Origin: Bacteroidota bacterium
GTDB lineage: Bacteria; Bacteroidota; Bacteroidia; JAHEXY01
Reading direction: 5' to 3'
NCBI GenBank assembly: GCA_023251875.1
Contig: JAHEXY010000009.1
Span: 124,001-188,000 of the forward strand
Length of the DNA: 64,000 nt
Shown here piece after piece: positions 16,827-25,820 of the stretch (the stretch's first letter is position 1; each line of letters starts with the position of its first letter). The notes beneath the pieces are model-generated. The model was given only the letters and a program-made list of their open reading frames with translations, had not been told where the DNA came from and did no database searches. Position numbers and translations under genes: made by a program.

Positions 16827-19800
16827 TTTTATCTCTTTTGCTAGATTTTAGTTCATCTAGCTTTTCTTTTAGTTCTATTTTGGGTGTTTTGCTATATGAT
16901 ATTTCATAAAATGCAATGGCATCATTTTGATATTGTTCTGCTTCATTTGTTTCAGATGGAAGTTGTATTAGCATTTTCCAAATTTCATAATGCAGATCAG
17001 CTTTTTCTTCAGTAGAATTAGAAGTAAAAATAATTTCTTTTAAATTAGAAATATGTGTGTAATTAGGCTCCAAAGCAAAATTTATTTTTGCTAATAATAT
17101 AGTACCTTCAAACTTATCATTTAAAAAGGAATTTTTGTCTTTACCATAATCCAACCCTTTTTCAACCCATTTTTTTGCATTATGAAACTCTTGCAGGTTA
17201 TAATAAATTTCTCCTTTTACAACATATAACAAGGGTAGAAATCTTGATATGCCAATATCTTCGCAACCTTTAATTGCTTTATTAATAAAGGGCATTGCAT
17301 TTTTATAATTACGCATTTGAAGAAATAAAATACCCATATTAGCAGTGTAAGCATATAGTCCATATTTATCTCCCATTCTTTCTGAAGCATTAATTTTTAT
17401 ATCATAACACTCCATTGCTCTTCCATATTCCCCTGTTGCCCGATAAATGGTTCCTAAATTTCCATAACCTAATGCGGCAGAGTATTCATCTCCCAAATCA
17501 GTAAATAATTTAATCTGTTGATTAAAACACTCAATGGCTTTTTCTAAATTTCCTTTTATTTTATAAATAAGCCCTATACTGCCAATAATTTCTGCTATTT
17601 CCCGCTTTAAGCGATGTTCAGCAGCCATTAATAAAGATTGTTGCAGATAAGACATACCCTTATCTAAATTGCCTGAATTCCAATAGGTGCTTCCTAATTT
17701 AGAAAGGCATTGAGTAAGTCCTAAAAAATTATTTTGTTTGGTAAATAGTTTATGGGCAATTGTTAAGCAACGAATTGCATTCTCATTTTCTGCTTTAAGA
17801 AAACAAATGTTTCCCATGTAATAGTATGATGAGGCCATACCATTTTCATAATGTATTGCTTCGGCTAATTTTATGGCTTCATTTATATGTTCTCTTGCTT
17901 CGTCATATCTGCTAAGTAAAATTAAAATTGAACTTGCTTTTGAAAGTGCATCAACTTTAATTTGTCTATAGGCAATACCATTAACAGATACAATTTTCAG
18001 CAATTTAGTATATAAAATAAGTGCCAATTCATTATTAAGATTTTGCTGAGCTTTTTCACCTGCTTTAAAGAGATAAAAAGCAGCTTTTTCTATATTGGTA
18101 GTACGCGCATAATGATAAGCTAAATCAAAAACATGTTCTTCTTTATCCCTTTGTACGCTGCTTTCTATTAATTCTGCAATAATGGCATGCAAAATACTTT
18201 TGTTGGCTTGTAATAAGGTATTGTAAACAACTTCATGAATGAGAACATGCTTAAATTGATAAATATCTTTTTTTTCTGAAATGGGTTGAATAAAATTTCC
18301 ATTTACAAGTGTGGTAATACCTTTGTTAATTTCTACATTTCGATTTAATTTCTTCTCAATATTTTCTAATACTTTAAGTTGAAAAGATCTACCAATTACA
18401 GATGCTTTTTGAAGTAATAGCTTAACTGTAGGCTCTAACTTATCAACCCTTGAGAGAATAATGGCATTTATGCTATTGGGTACAGCAAGATCAAGTTCTT
18501 CATTGGTAAATAAATTCCCTTCTTCATTTAAAAAATTATTTTCTTTAATTAAGGATGTCCATTCTTCTATGTAAAAGGGATTACCGGATGAGCGTTCAAG
18601 TAATAATGATTTTATTTTTGAATCAATACTCCTAAAATGCAGTGCAATATCAATTAATTTTTCAGATTCATTTTCTTTAAGTGGAGGCAGGGCTAATTCT
18701 GTTAATCGAATTGTTTTTAAAATATCTTCATGAAGTTGAAAATCGGTTCTACACGAACAAACAAATAAAATGGGCACATGAAAATTAATATCACTGCCAT
18801 ACAATGTTTGCATGAGATTAACTAAAGCAGTTAAAGAGCTTTCGTCAATCCATTGCAAATCTTCAAGTATAAGAAGTAAAGGGCTTGAATTGTTTGTGTT
18901 TATTGATATTGCAATTGATTGAATAAAATGCCTTACCGCCAATTGAACATGTATTTGTATGTCTTTTCCTCCTCCGGAGAGTAATCTTCTGTCGTTATAA
19001 TTTATGCCCAATAAAAATCCTAATATGGGAATGTCTTGTTCAAGATTGCTATGAATTTTTTCGTCAGCTATTGTTTCTAAAAGTTGATTAACAGCCCTTT
19101 CAAATTTAGCTTGCGTAACAGAAAGTGAATCATCTTCTAGCAATTGAAAATATCGCTTAATAAGAATAATAAATATTCGGTATGGGTTTTTTAGAAGATT
19201 AGAAGCATGACCAATTAAATATGAATTTGTATTAAGTTTTTGCTCTTTTATAAATTCATTAATAAGTCTTGATTTACCCATTCCCGCTTCTGCTTTTATT
19301 AAAACAACTTTAGGAGCAACAAAACTTTTTTCTTTAAAATAGTTTTTCGATAAGGAACTAAATGTTTGGTTGAGCAATTGCAATTCATCACCTCTTCCCA
19401 CAAATGCAGTAGTATCATGTTCTGGTTTGGCATTTTCATCCTTGATACTTTCAACAATGTAGGTTTGTAAGCCGTTTAATTTTTCGTGAATATCTACGGC
19501 TGTATTTTGTTTAAAGATAAACCAAAGGTGCGCTTCGCTCATGGTTTCTTGAGAAACATGAACTTTATTAGCAGGGGCATGAATTTCCATTAAAGATGCA
19601 ATGCCAACAGTATCTCCATATACAGTAAAATCATCATCCCTACCAACACCCATTTTTCCGGTTACAACCGGGCCTGTACTTATTCCAACCCTTACTTTAA
19701 GTTCGATGTCTTTTTTTGAGTAAACAGGATGAGTGGTGATAAATTGATTTAGTTTCTTTAATTGTTCAATAATCTCAAGTCCGCTATATATGGCTCTTTG

Positions 19801-20094
19801 GGTATCTTTTTCACTTGCTTCACGAGCACCAAAAAAAGCCATGATTTTATCACCTTGATATTTGTCAATATAGCCCCCATATTTTTTTATGCAGAATGAA
19901 AAAACTTTTAACATTACATCTGAAAGTTCTTGCAATTGCTCTGAATCTAATTTTTCAGAAATACTGGTAAAGCCTTTTATATCGGCAAATAGAACAGATA
20001 CAACCCTTCTCTCACCTTCTTTTAAATCTAAAGTAGGTTCAACATAAGCATCGAAATTATTCCACAAATTATCTTGAAATTCAAATTCCGCCAT
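16810..20094 (-). CDS. Cyclase-homology / ATPase / TPR signalling protein
   Basis: This 1094-aa cytoplasmic protein has three parts. Residues ~28-215 are a class III nucleotidyl cyclase domain with both metal aspartates (FADIKGF, D38; KYQGDKI, D82) and GDTV at 160-163. An AAA-type STAND ATPase follows, with KAEAGMGKSRL as Walker A (the first Gly replaced by Ala) and LLLILEDLQWIDESS as Walker B. The C-terminal half is TPR repeats (ALGYGNLGTIYRATGEYGRAMECY). The canonical transition-state Asn and Arg of 'VNxAaR' are replaced by Gly164 and Leu168, so activity is doubtful. Its start overlaps the DUF502 gene's stop as TAATG, suggesting coupled translation. Confidence 0.88.
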   Translation of the reverse strand: MAEFEFQDNLWNNFDAYVEPTLDLKEGERRVVSVLFADIKGFTSISEKLDSEQLQELSDVMLKVFSFCIKKYGGYIDKYQGDKIMAFFGAREASEKDTQRAIYSGLEIIEQLKKLNQFITTHPVYSKKDIELKVRVGISTGPVVTGKMGVGRDDDFTVYGDTVGIASLMEIHAPANKVHVSQETMSEAHLWFIFKQNTAVDIHEKLNGLQTYIVESIKDENAKPEHDTTAFVGRGDELQLLNQTFSSLSKNYFKEKSFVAPKVVLIKAEAGMGKSRLINEFIKEQKLNTNSYLIGHASNLLKNPYRIFIILIKRYFQLLEDDSLSVTQAKFERAVNQLLETIADEKIHSNLEQDIPILGFLLGINYNDRRLLSGGGKDIQIHVQLAVRHFIQSIAISINTNNSSPLLLILEDLQWIDESSLTALVNLMQTLYGSDINFHVPILFVCSCRTDFQLHEDILKTIRLTELALPPLKENESEKLIDIALHFRSIDSKIKSLLLERSSGNPFYIEEWTSLIKENNFLNEEGNLFTNEELDLAVPNSINAIILSRVDKLEPTVKLLLQKASVIGRSFQLKVLENIEKKLNRNVEINKGITTLVNGNFIQPISEKKDIYQFKHVLIHEVVYNTLLQANKSILHAIIAELIESSVQRDKEEHVFDLAYHYARTTNIEKAAFYLFKAGEKAQQNLNNELALILYTKLLKIVSVNGIAYRQIKVDALSKASSILILLSRYDEAREHINEAIKLAEAIHYENGMASSYYYMGNICFLKAENENAIRCLTIAHKLFTKQNNFLGLTQCLSKLGSTYWNSGNLDKGMSYLQQSLLMAAEHRLKREIAEIIGSIGLIYKIKGNLEKAIECFNQQIKLFTDLGDEYSAALGYGNLGTIYRATGEYGRAMECYDIKINASERMGDKYGLYAYTANMGILFLQMRNYKNAMPFINKAIKGCEDIGISRFLPLLYVVKGEIYYNLQEFHNAKKWVEKGLDYGKDKNSFLNDKFEGTILLAKINFALEPNYTHISNLKEIIFTSNSTEEKADLHYEIWKMLIQLPSETNEAEQYQNDAIAFYEISYSKTPKIELKEKLDELKSSKRDKTNLMS

Positions 20095-20702
20095 TACTCA
20101 TTATTATTTTGTGGTGCTTGCATAGTGGAAACGCCTCCTGAAAAAATAAATTTCATTACATCTGCAGATTTTGCATGTATGGGGGTAACATGTTCTGCAG
20201 CTACAATAAAAAAATTACCTGTAAAGCCATACGAATGGGGAAAATATACACCCACCATATTTTTTTCTATTCCTAAGTTTGATAAATCTTTTGAAGTAAC
20301 AAAGCCTAATTTATAAACATTGCTGTCTTTATTCATGCATACCATAACGGCTTCGGTAAATTTTTTTTCTTTCCCAACAAAAGCATATACAAAATCTTTT
20401 ACCGATGTATAAATTACTTTTATTAAGGGTGTTCTTTGTAGGGTATCTTGAAAGTATTGTAAAACCGGCTTGGCAATAAGAAATGTACCTATATAACCAA
20501 AGAAAGTTACAAAAAGCAATAAACTTAAAATTCCTAAGCCCGGTAAGGAAATAATAGGATTGTCAGCACCAAGAAAAAAAGCAATAAAAGATTTTGTGCC
20601 CTTATCAATAAGATTAAAAATATTGATGAGCACATAAAATGTAATGGTTATAGGAACAATGTAAATTACACCTTGAAAAAAATAACCGACTAATTTTTTC
20701 AT
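20094..20702 (-). CDS. DUF502 family membrane protein
   Basis: This 202-aa protein has two N-terminal membrane segments (GYFFQGVIYIVPITITFYVLI and LGILSLLLFVTFFGYIGTFLIA). The DUF502 soluble part follows: QRTPLIKVIYTSVKDFVYAF, GFVTSK, MVGVYFPHSYGFTGNFFIVAAEHVTPI and 'FIFSGGVST'. The family is widespread and its function is not established. It is the first gene of a two-gene operon with the cyclase-like protein. A TAACTTCG element on the minus strand (complement of 20720-20727) could be its -7 box. Confidence 0.88.
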   Translation of the reverse strand: MKKLVGYFFQGVIYIVPITITFYVLINIFNLIDKGTKSFIAFFLGADNPIISLPGLGILSLLLFVTFFGYIGTFLIAKPVLQYFQDTLQRTPLIKVIYTSVKDFVYAFVGKEKKFTEAVMVCMNKDSNVYKLGFVTSKDLSNLGIEKNMVGVYFPHSYGFTGNFFIVAAEHVTPIHAKSADVMKFIFSGGVSTMQAPQNNNE

Positions 20703-20852
20703 CTCACTTAATTTATATGCGAAGTTAAACTAAAAAAAAATGCGTGGCATGATTTTTGAAAAAATCTGTTCATTATTTTTTTAAAGTTTTATGGTATCTT
20801 GTTTGCTCAAATACTTTAAAATGAAATTTATAAATCTTTAAATCAAATAAAT

Positions 20853-21152
20853 ATGAAAAAGATTATTCTGGGAACATTTGCTTTTATGTTATTTGCTTAT
20901 GTTTCAAATGCACAAGTAGTGGTTAAGGTAATGCCTATGACTCCGGTAGTAAAAGTAGTTGCTCCTCCAAGGCCTGGCCCACATCATGTATGGATAGACG
21001 GGCATTGGATTTGGGATAAAAGAATGAATAACTATGTTTGGAAAGAAGGATATTGGGCTATGCCAAGAAGGGGACGTAATCATTTTGTTGCCGGCCATTG
21101 GGATAATGTTCCGGGAGGTGTTAAATGGGTGCCTGGGCATTGGGTGAAGTAG
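20853..21152 (+). CDS. YXWGXW-type secreted small protein
   Basis: This 99-aa protein has a signal peptide ending SNAQ (residues 1-20). A short Val/Pro-rich linker follows, then tandem aromatic units (HHVWIDGHWIWDKRMNNYVWKEGYW, FVAGHWDNVPGGVKWVPGHW) that match the YXWGXW repeat family. Proteins like this are small periplasmic or surface proteins of unknown role. It stands alone, with a GC-rich repeat right after its stop. Confidence 0.8.
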   Translation: MKKIILGTFAFMLFAYVSNAQVVVKVMPMTPVVKVVAPPRPGPHHVWIDGHWIWDKRMNNYVWKEGYWAMPRRGRNHFVAGHWDNVPGGVKWVPGHWVK

Positions 21153-21156
21153 ACAG

Positions 21157-21186
21157 CCCCCTCCAACTCCCCCAAAGGGGGAGAGG
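21157..21186. repeat. GC-rich palindromic repeat
   Basis: CTCCCCC (21167-21173) pairs with GGGGGAG (21177-21183) around AAA, preceded by CCCCCTCCAA. It lies four bases after the YXWGXW gene. Confidence 0.65.
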
Positions 21187-21289
21187 ATTCTCTAATTAAA
21201 CTTTAGCTTTTTAATTTGAGAGTTTTTGGTACAAGTGAGAATCTAATTTACTTTTTAAATTAAACTTTTGTATTTGCTACAAAGTACTT

Positions 21290-21325
21290 CCCCTCTCCTT
21301 TTGGGAGAGGGGCTAGGGGCGAGGG
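21290..21325. repeat. GC-rich palindromic repeat
   Basis: CCCCTCTCC (21290-21298) pairs perfectly with GGAGAGGGG (21304-21312), followed by CTAGGGGCGAGGG, the same layout as the copy at 10037. It lies just past the end of tadA. Confidence 0.7.
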
Positions 21326-21328
21326 CTT

Positions 21329-21775
21329 TTAACTTCTCTTCTTAGCAAAAAAACTTTTCATCAGCTCACCACATTCTTTTTGTAAAATGCCTCCAAAACT
21401 TTTTGTTTTGGGATGCATTAAATGATCTTCAATTAAGCTGAAGCCTCTTTTGGCATCATAAGCACCAAATACAACTTTGCCTATTTGTGCCCAATAAGAT
21501 GCTCCTGCGCACATTACACAAGGTTCCACAGTAACGTATAAAGTACATTCGTTTAAATATTTCCCGCCAATATGATTTGCGGCCGATGTAAAGGCTTGCA
21601 TTTCGGCATGTGCAGTAACATCATTTAATGTTTCGGTTAAGTTATGCGCCCGTGCAATAATTTTATTGTCGCAAACAATTATCGCACCTACAGGCACTTC
21701 ATCTTTATCAAAAGCTTTTTTAGCTTCTTTTAAAGCTTCGCGCATAAAATATTCGTCAGAGAAAATGGTGGTCAT
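21329..21775 (-). CDS. tadA: tRNA-specific adenosine deaminase (TadA-type)
   Basis: This cytidine-deaminase-fold enzyme converts A34 of tRNA-Arg to inosine. Starting at MTTIFSDEYFM it is 148 aa. The zinc ligands are visible as HAE (56-58, with the catalytic Glu58) and PCVMC (85-89). The other family motifs are EVPVGAIIV and VVFGAYDAKRG. The frame runs 19 residues further upstream, into a repeat, and that part is not conserved. Guanine deaminases share the fold, but the motif spacing and length favour TadA. Confidence 0.88.
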   Translation of the reverse strand: MTTIFSDEYFMREALKEAKKAFDKDEVPVGAIIVCDNKIIARAHNLTETLNDVTAHAEMQAFTSAANHIGGKYLNECTLYVTVEPCVMCAGASYWAQIGKVVFGAYDAKRGFSLIEDHLMHPKTKSFGGILQKECGELMKSFFAKKRS

Positions 21776-21817
21776 GGTTTTTTTTCGAAAAATACGAATT
21801 TTACTTTTGTAAATTTT

Positions 21818-21836
21818 ACCACAGGGGCACAAAGTG
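21818..21836. repeat. CCACAGnGGCACAAAG repeat, single arm
   Basis: TACCACAGGGGCACAAAG just upstream of tadA matches one arm of the family seen at 29826 and 31146. Confidence 0.45.
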
Positions 21837-21840
21837 TTTT

Positions 21841-23757
21841 CTATTCTTTTTTTAAATAAGTTACTTTAAAATCATCAACGTAAATACTGTCTTGATTGGA
21901 GCAATATAAATATGTTCTTAATTCAGCATGATTGGGTATATTATGCGGCAATATAAATTGGGCTTCTCTGTAATTCCATCCTAAAGAATCTTTTTGAACA
22001 ATAATTTTTTCAGACTTATAATACAATCCCTTAGGAAATTCCTGAAAAACGATTGAAACATCATAGCCATAAGTTCTGCAACTAATAATGATTTTATCAT
22101 TTGCCATTCCTTTTAAAATTTCTAAGGAGCATCCATATTTATTGTTCTTTGATAATTTTAATGAATGGGAGCCTGTATACACTTTCTCATCAGTGATGAA
22201 TTTGCTTTTAGGCTTGTTGAATAAAGCTAGCGTATCATTGGCCACAAGGATGTATTCAATATTATTATTGGTTTTGCTTGAATCTTGAGTATTTTCTTTG
22301 AAAGAATAATTTACCTTCCATTTTATATTAGAATAATCATATAAAGTATAAATTTTTTCTATTATTAAATAGATGCTTAATAGGCCTGAAAATAAACAAA
22401 AGCCAACAATCATTTTATCTATGTTATTCTCCAAAAAATAATTTCCATTTATTTTCAATACATTAAAAAACAGTAAAAAGAATAGAGGAAAAACGGGAAT
22501 AAAATACCTTCCTTGCAAAGGATATACATTTTCTTCTCCTACCAAATCCCATGAGAGGTATTGCGACAACATAATTAAAACAATCAAGCATAATACGATT
22601 AATCCTAAAACAGAACGCTTAATAAATGTAAAGTCTGAAATATTGCTATTCTCAAAATTAATCATCACCAAAAAGAAAATAAGTATGTAAGCCAGGTACA
22701 CAAACCAGATGGGTAAATTAATGTCGCACCATCCTAAAATACCAATGTATCCTATTGACATATCTTTAAATTCACTAAAAAAGGATTTGGCAAAAACGAT
22801 TAAAGTATGTTTGGGATGAGATTTTATAAATTCAATTTGTTCCTGTATATCCACTCCTTTTTTTAAAATAGTTTTGTCGCGATAGCTTGCATTATACTTA
22901 GAGTAGGGAATGTATTTTGAATCAATAACTGATTTTTGCATTAAGGCGGTGCCAATACCTGCAAAAATTATAGTTACTAAAATTAGAATTCTAGCTTTAT
23001 TACTTGAAAATTTTCGTGCAGGAATTAATACTAATAGAAATAGAATGGGCACATATACGAGCTTTGCCAAGCCAATTAATATGGACAGAATAAAAATTAC
23101 CAAAATATTTTTATTAGAAATTTGCTGTATGTTTTCATTAAAACAAAGATTTAAAGCAAGGGCTATCAGTAAAAAAGAGAGTGCATTTAAAAGAACATCA
23201 GCACTCATGGATGAATTTATGGAGAGAGACATGGGCAAAAAAGCCAATAATACAAGCAGCCATTTTTTGAAAGGCATGATCGTAATGGCATAGTAAACAA
23301 TAATTATAGAAGCTAAAAGATTAAATAATCTACCAAGATAAACAAGCCAAAGTGGATTAAGTCCAAAATGTTTGCCAATAAAAATTCCTAATGCTTGAGG
23401 CAAATACAAAAAAGCTGAATACAATGCCGTATTGGTAAAATCTTTAAAAATAGTATCATTTGCATTTAAAGGTATTAGCCGTGTTTCCCAAATTAGTTTG
23501 GGCGATATTTTATTGTACGGATTCAAAGTAAACGGACTAAATTGCGAAGATAATTTTTCTAAGCTTTTTGGAATATATCCTCCCAAACGTTGATTTTCTT
23601 TTACTGATGAAAAAGTTCCTTCAGATACTTGCCATGCTCGATAAAAATGATTTATCTCATCCGGAACCTGAAAGGGTGGGGTAAATACAATTAAAGAAAA
23701 ACCAAATACTATGCTGAGGTATAAGAATAGTTGATGAGGTTTTAATTTTTTATTCAT
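21841..23757 (-). CDS. DUF2142 family polytopic membrane protein
   Basis: This 638-aa protein starts KPHQLFLYLSIVFGFSLIVFTPPFQVPDEINHFYRAWQVSEG. The PPFQVPDE(x)NHFYRA motif after the first membrane segment is the DUF2142 signature. About ten further membrane segments follow to residue ~470. The C-terminal ~165 residues are soluble and beta-rich, which is unusual for the family and may be a carbohydrate-binding domain. DUF2142 proteins resemble GT-C glycosyltransferases and often lie near surface-glycan genes, so a role in glycan modification is an inference only. Confidence 0.8.
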   Translation of the reverse strand: MNKKLKPHQLFLYLSIVFGFSLIVFTPPFQVPDEINHFYRAWQVSEGTFSSVKENQRLGGYIPKSLEKLSSQFSPFTLNPYNKISPKLIWETRLIPLNANDTIFKDFTNTALYSAFLYLPQALGIFIGKHFGLNPLWLVYLGRLFNLLASIIIVYYAITIMPFKKWLLVLLAFLPMSLSINSSMSADVLLNALSFLLIALALNLCFNENIQQISNKNILVIFILSILIGLAKLVYVPILFLLVLIPARKFSSNKARILILVTIIFAGIGTALMQKSVIDSKYIPYSKYNASYRDKTILKKGVDIQEQIEFIKSHPKHTLIVFAKSFFSEFKDMSIGYIGILGWCDINLPIWFVYLAYILIFFLVMINFENSNISDFTFIKRSVLGLIVLCLIVLIMLSQYLSWDLVGEENVYPLQGRYFIPVFPLFFLLFFNVLKINGNYFLENNIDKMIVGFCLFSGLLSIYLIIEKIYTLYDYSNIKWKVNYSFKENTQDSSKTNNNIEYILVANDTLALFNKPKSKFITDEKVYTGSHSLKLSKNNKYGCSLEILKGMANDKIIISCRTYGYDVSIVFQEFPKGLYYKSEKIIVQKDSLGWNYREAQFILPHNIPNHAELRTYLYCSNQDSIYVDDFKVTYLKKE

Positions 23758-23794
23758 TAACCGATTTTTTGTAAAATACGAATATAAGTTTTTT

Positions 23795-23868
23795 ACCGCA
23801 GAGGTGCGGAGACGCAGAGAATTTTATGATAGAAATTAATCTCCGCGTAATGTGCGGAGATTAGAGGT
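23795..23868. repeat. CGCAGAGG/CTCCGC palindromic repeat cluster
   Basis: ACCGCAGAGGTGCGGAGACGCAG is followed by a perfect 9-base stem, AATCTCCGC (23838-23846) with GCGGAGATT (23854-23862). It is a divergent member of the CAGAGG-type family and lies between the DUF2142 gene and aspS. Confidence 0.6.
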
Positions 23869-23933
23869 GGTATTTTCCGCATTGAAAATGTTATGATAGG
23901 CTCTAGCCTCTATGAAAAATCCTTAACTTTGAA

Positions 23934-23941
23934 CCTTGAAC
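23934..23941 (+). promoter_or_regulatory. Probable -7 element of the aspS promoter
   Basis: TAACTTTG fits TAnnTTTG and lies 19 bases before the start codon. It is embedded in the word AACTTTGAACCTTGAAC, found also upstream of purE. No good TTTG is seen 19-21 bases upstream, so confidence is moderate. Confidence 0.45.
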
Positions 23942-23960
23942 TTTAAAACTTTAAACTAAT

Positions 23961-25736
23961 ATGTATCGCACGCATACTTGTGGAGAACTTAATAAAAATA
24001 ATCTTTCTCAAACTGTAACATTAGCCGGCTGGGTGTTTCGCATTCGACATTTATCTAAAAAAACATTTGTCGATTTAAGAGACCGTTATGGCGTAACACA
24101 ATTATTATTTTCTGAAGAAACCAATCTTGAATTGTATAATAAAATAAAAGATTTAGGAAGAGAATTTGTAATTCAAGTTACAGGAAAAGTAATTGAGCGT
24201 TCGAGCAAAAATCCTGAAATACCTACCGGAGAAATTGAAATTGAAGCAAGTGAATTCAATATCTTGAATAAAGCCATTGTTCCGCCTTTTATTTTGGAAG
24301 ATGAAACAGATGGTGGTGAAGATTTAAGAATGAAATACCGCTATTTAGATATTCGCAGAAATGCAGTAAAAAAGAATTTATTGTTGCGCCATCAAATGGC
24401 AAAAGAAACCAGAAAATATTTAGATGCTCAGAATTTTGTTGAAGTAGAAACTCCAGTATTAATTAAATCAACGCCAGAAGGCGCGCGCGATTTTGTTGTG
24501 CCTTCACGTATGAATCCCGGGCAATTTTATGCCTTGCCGCAATCGCCACAAACATTTAAGCAGTTGTTAATGGTAGCTGGGCTTGATAAATACTACCAAA
24601 TAGTAAAATGTTTTAGAGATGAAGATTTACGTGCCGATCGCCAACCTGAGTTTACGCAGATAGACTGCGAAATGTCGTTTGTAGAGCAAGAAGATATTTT
24701 AAATATGTTTGAAGGCCTAACGCGACATTTATTTAAAACTGTTAAAGGTGTTGATTTAGCGGAGTTCCCTCGTATGACGTATGCGGAGGCGATGAAGTAT
24801 TATGGCTGCGACAAACCTGATACGCGTTTTGAAATGAAATTTGTTGAGATTACAGATATTGCCAAGGGTAAAAACTTTCCGGTGTTTGATTCTTCTGAAT
24901 TAATTGTAGGAATTTGTGCTAAAGGTTGTTCAGAATATTCGCGCAAGCAATTGGATGCATTGGTAGATTTTGTAAAACGTCCACAAGTAGGAGCAAAAGG
25001 ATTGGTGTATGTGAAATATGGAACGGATGGAGTTTTAAAATCATCAGTTGATAAATTTTATGCGCAGGAAGACTTAAAAAAATGGGCTGATGCTATGGGT
25101 GCTCAACAAGGAGATTTATTGTTGGTACTTTCTGGCGAAGCAGATAAAACAAGAAAACAATTATCGGAATTGAGATTGGAAATGGGAACGCAACTGGGTT
25201 TGCGAGATCCAAATGTATTTAAAACTTTATGGGTGCTTGATTTTCCTTTGCTTGAATGGAATGAAGAAACCAATAGATTTTTTGCCATGCACCATCCTTT
25301 TACTTCTCCAAAATTAGAAGATGTAAGTTTGCTTGATACTGATCCAGGAAGAGTGAGAGCCAATGCTTACGATTTAGTCATTAATGGTGTTGAAATTGGC
25401 GGTGGTTCTATTCGTATTCACGATCGTAAACTGCAAAAAAGAATGTTTGAATGCTTGGGATTTACAGATGAAGAAGCACAACATCAATTCGGATTTTTAA
25501 TGAATGCTTTTGAGTTTGGTGCACCTCCGCATGGAGGTTTGGCATTGGGTTTCGACAGATTGTGTTCTATGTTTGGGGGCTCTTCTTCTATTAAAGATTA
25601 CATTGCATTTCCTAAAAACAATGCCGGTAGAGATATGATGATTGATACGCCTTCAAGTATTTCTGATGCGCAATTGAAAGAATTGAATATTCACCTCTCC
25701 CCGGCCCTCTCCGAAGGAGAGGGTGTGAAGTTCTGA
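23961..25736 (+). CDS. aspS: Aspartyl-tRNA synthetase
   Basis: This class II enzyme charges tRNA-Asp. At 591 aa it is the bacterial type. It has an N-terminal OB-fold ([23 protein letters not shown]), motif 2 ([18 protein letters not shown]), the inserted GAD domain (residues ~290-420) and motif 3 ([14 protein letters not shown]). The normal C-terminus would be near QLKELNI. The last dozen residues ([14 protein letters not shown]) are encoded by a GC-rich palindromic repeat that has replaced or extended the original end. It is a single-gene unit. Confidence 0.97.
   Translation: MYRTHTCGELNKNNLSQTVTLAGWVFRIRHLSKKTFVDLRDRYGVTQLLFSEETNLELYNKIKDLGREFVIQVTGKVIERSSKNPEIPTGEIEIEASEFNILNKAIVPPFILEDETDGGEDLRMKYRYLDIRRNAVKKNLLLRHQMAKETRKYLDAQNFVEVETPVLIKSTPEGARDFVVPSRMNPGQFYALPQSPQTFKQLLMVAGLDKYYQIVKCFRDEDLRADRQPEFTQIDCEMSFVEQEDILNMFEGLTRHLFKTVKGVDLAEFPRMTYAEAMKYYGCDKPDTRFEMKFVEITDIAKGKNFPVFDSSELIVGICAKGCSEYSRKQLDALVDFVKRPQVGAKGLVYVKYGTDGVLKSSVDKFYAQEDLKKWADAMGAQQGDLLLVLSGEADKTRKQLSELRLEMGTQLGLRDPNVFKTLWVLDFPLLEWNEETNRFFAMHHPFTSPKLEDVSLLDTDPGRVRANAYDLVINGVEIGGGSIRIHDRKLQKRMFECLGFTDEEAQHQFGFLMNAFEFGAPPHGGLALGFDRLCSMFGGSSSIKDYIAFPKNNAGRDMMIDTPSSISDAQLKELNIHLSPALSEGEGVKF
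25693..25725. repeat. GC-rich palindromic repeat in the 3' end of aspS
   Basis: CCCTCTCC (25705-25712) pairs with GGAGAGGG (25716-25723), preceded by CACCTCTCCCCGG, the same layout as 9481-9516. It encodes the AspRS C-terminal tail. Confidence 0.8.
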
Positions 25737-25786
25737 TAATCTAAACTGCGAAACATCGAACTCATTACTTTCAATTTAGCACTGAC

Positions 25787-25820
25787 ACTCCTCCCCTTCG
25801 GGGAGGTTGGGAGGGGTGTT
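25787..25820. repeat. GC-rich palindromic repeat between aspS and the next gene
   Basis: CCTCCCC (25790-25796) pairs with GGGGAGG (25800-25806), followed by TTGGGAGGGGTG. It touches the stop codon of the convergent secreted-protein gene and may help end both transcripts. Confidence 0.65.

Noticed and set aside
21157..21325. GC-rich hairpins near tadA as rho-independent terminators
   Set aside because: The stems are strong but lack T-tracts, and the same sequence occurs inside genes, so they are better described as repeats. A side role in termination is not excluded.
23795..23872. Possible tRNA gene in the GC-rich hairpin cluster before aspS
   Set aside because: No four-arm cloverleaf, no TTC-containing T-loop and no 3' acceptor pairing could be found. 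It matches the CAGAGG repeat family.
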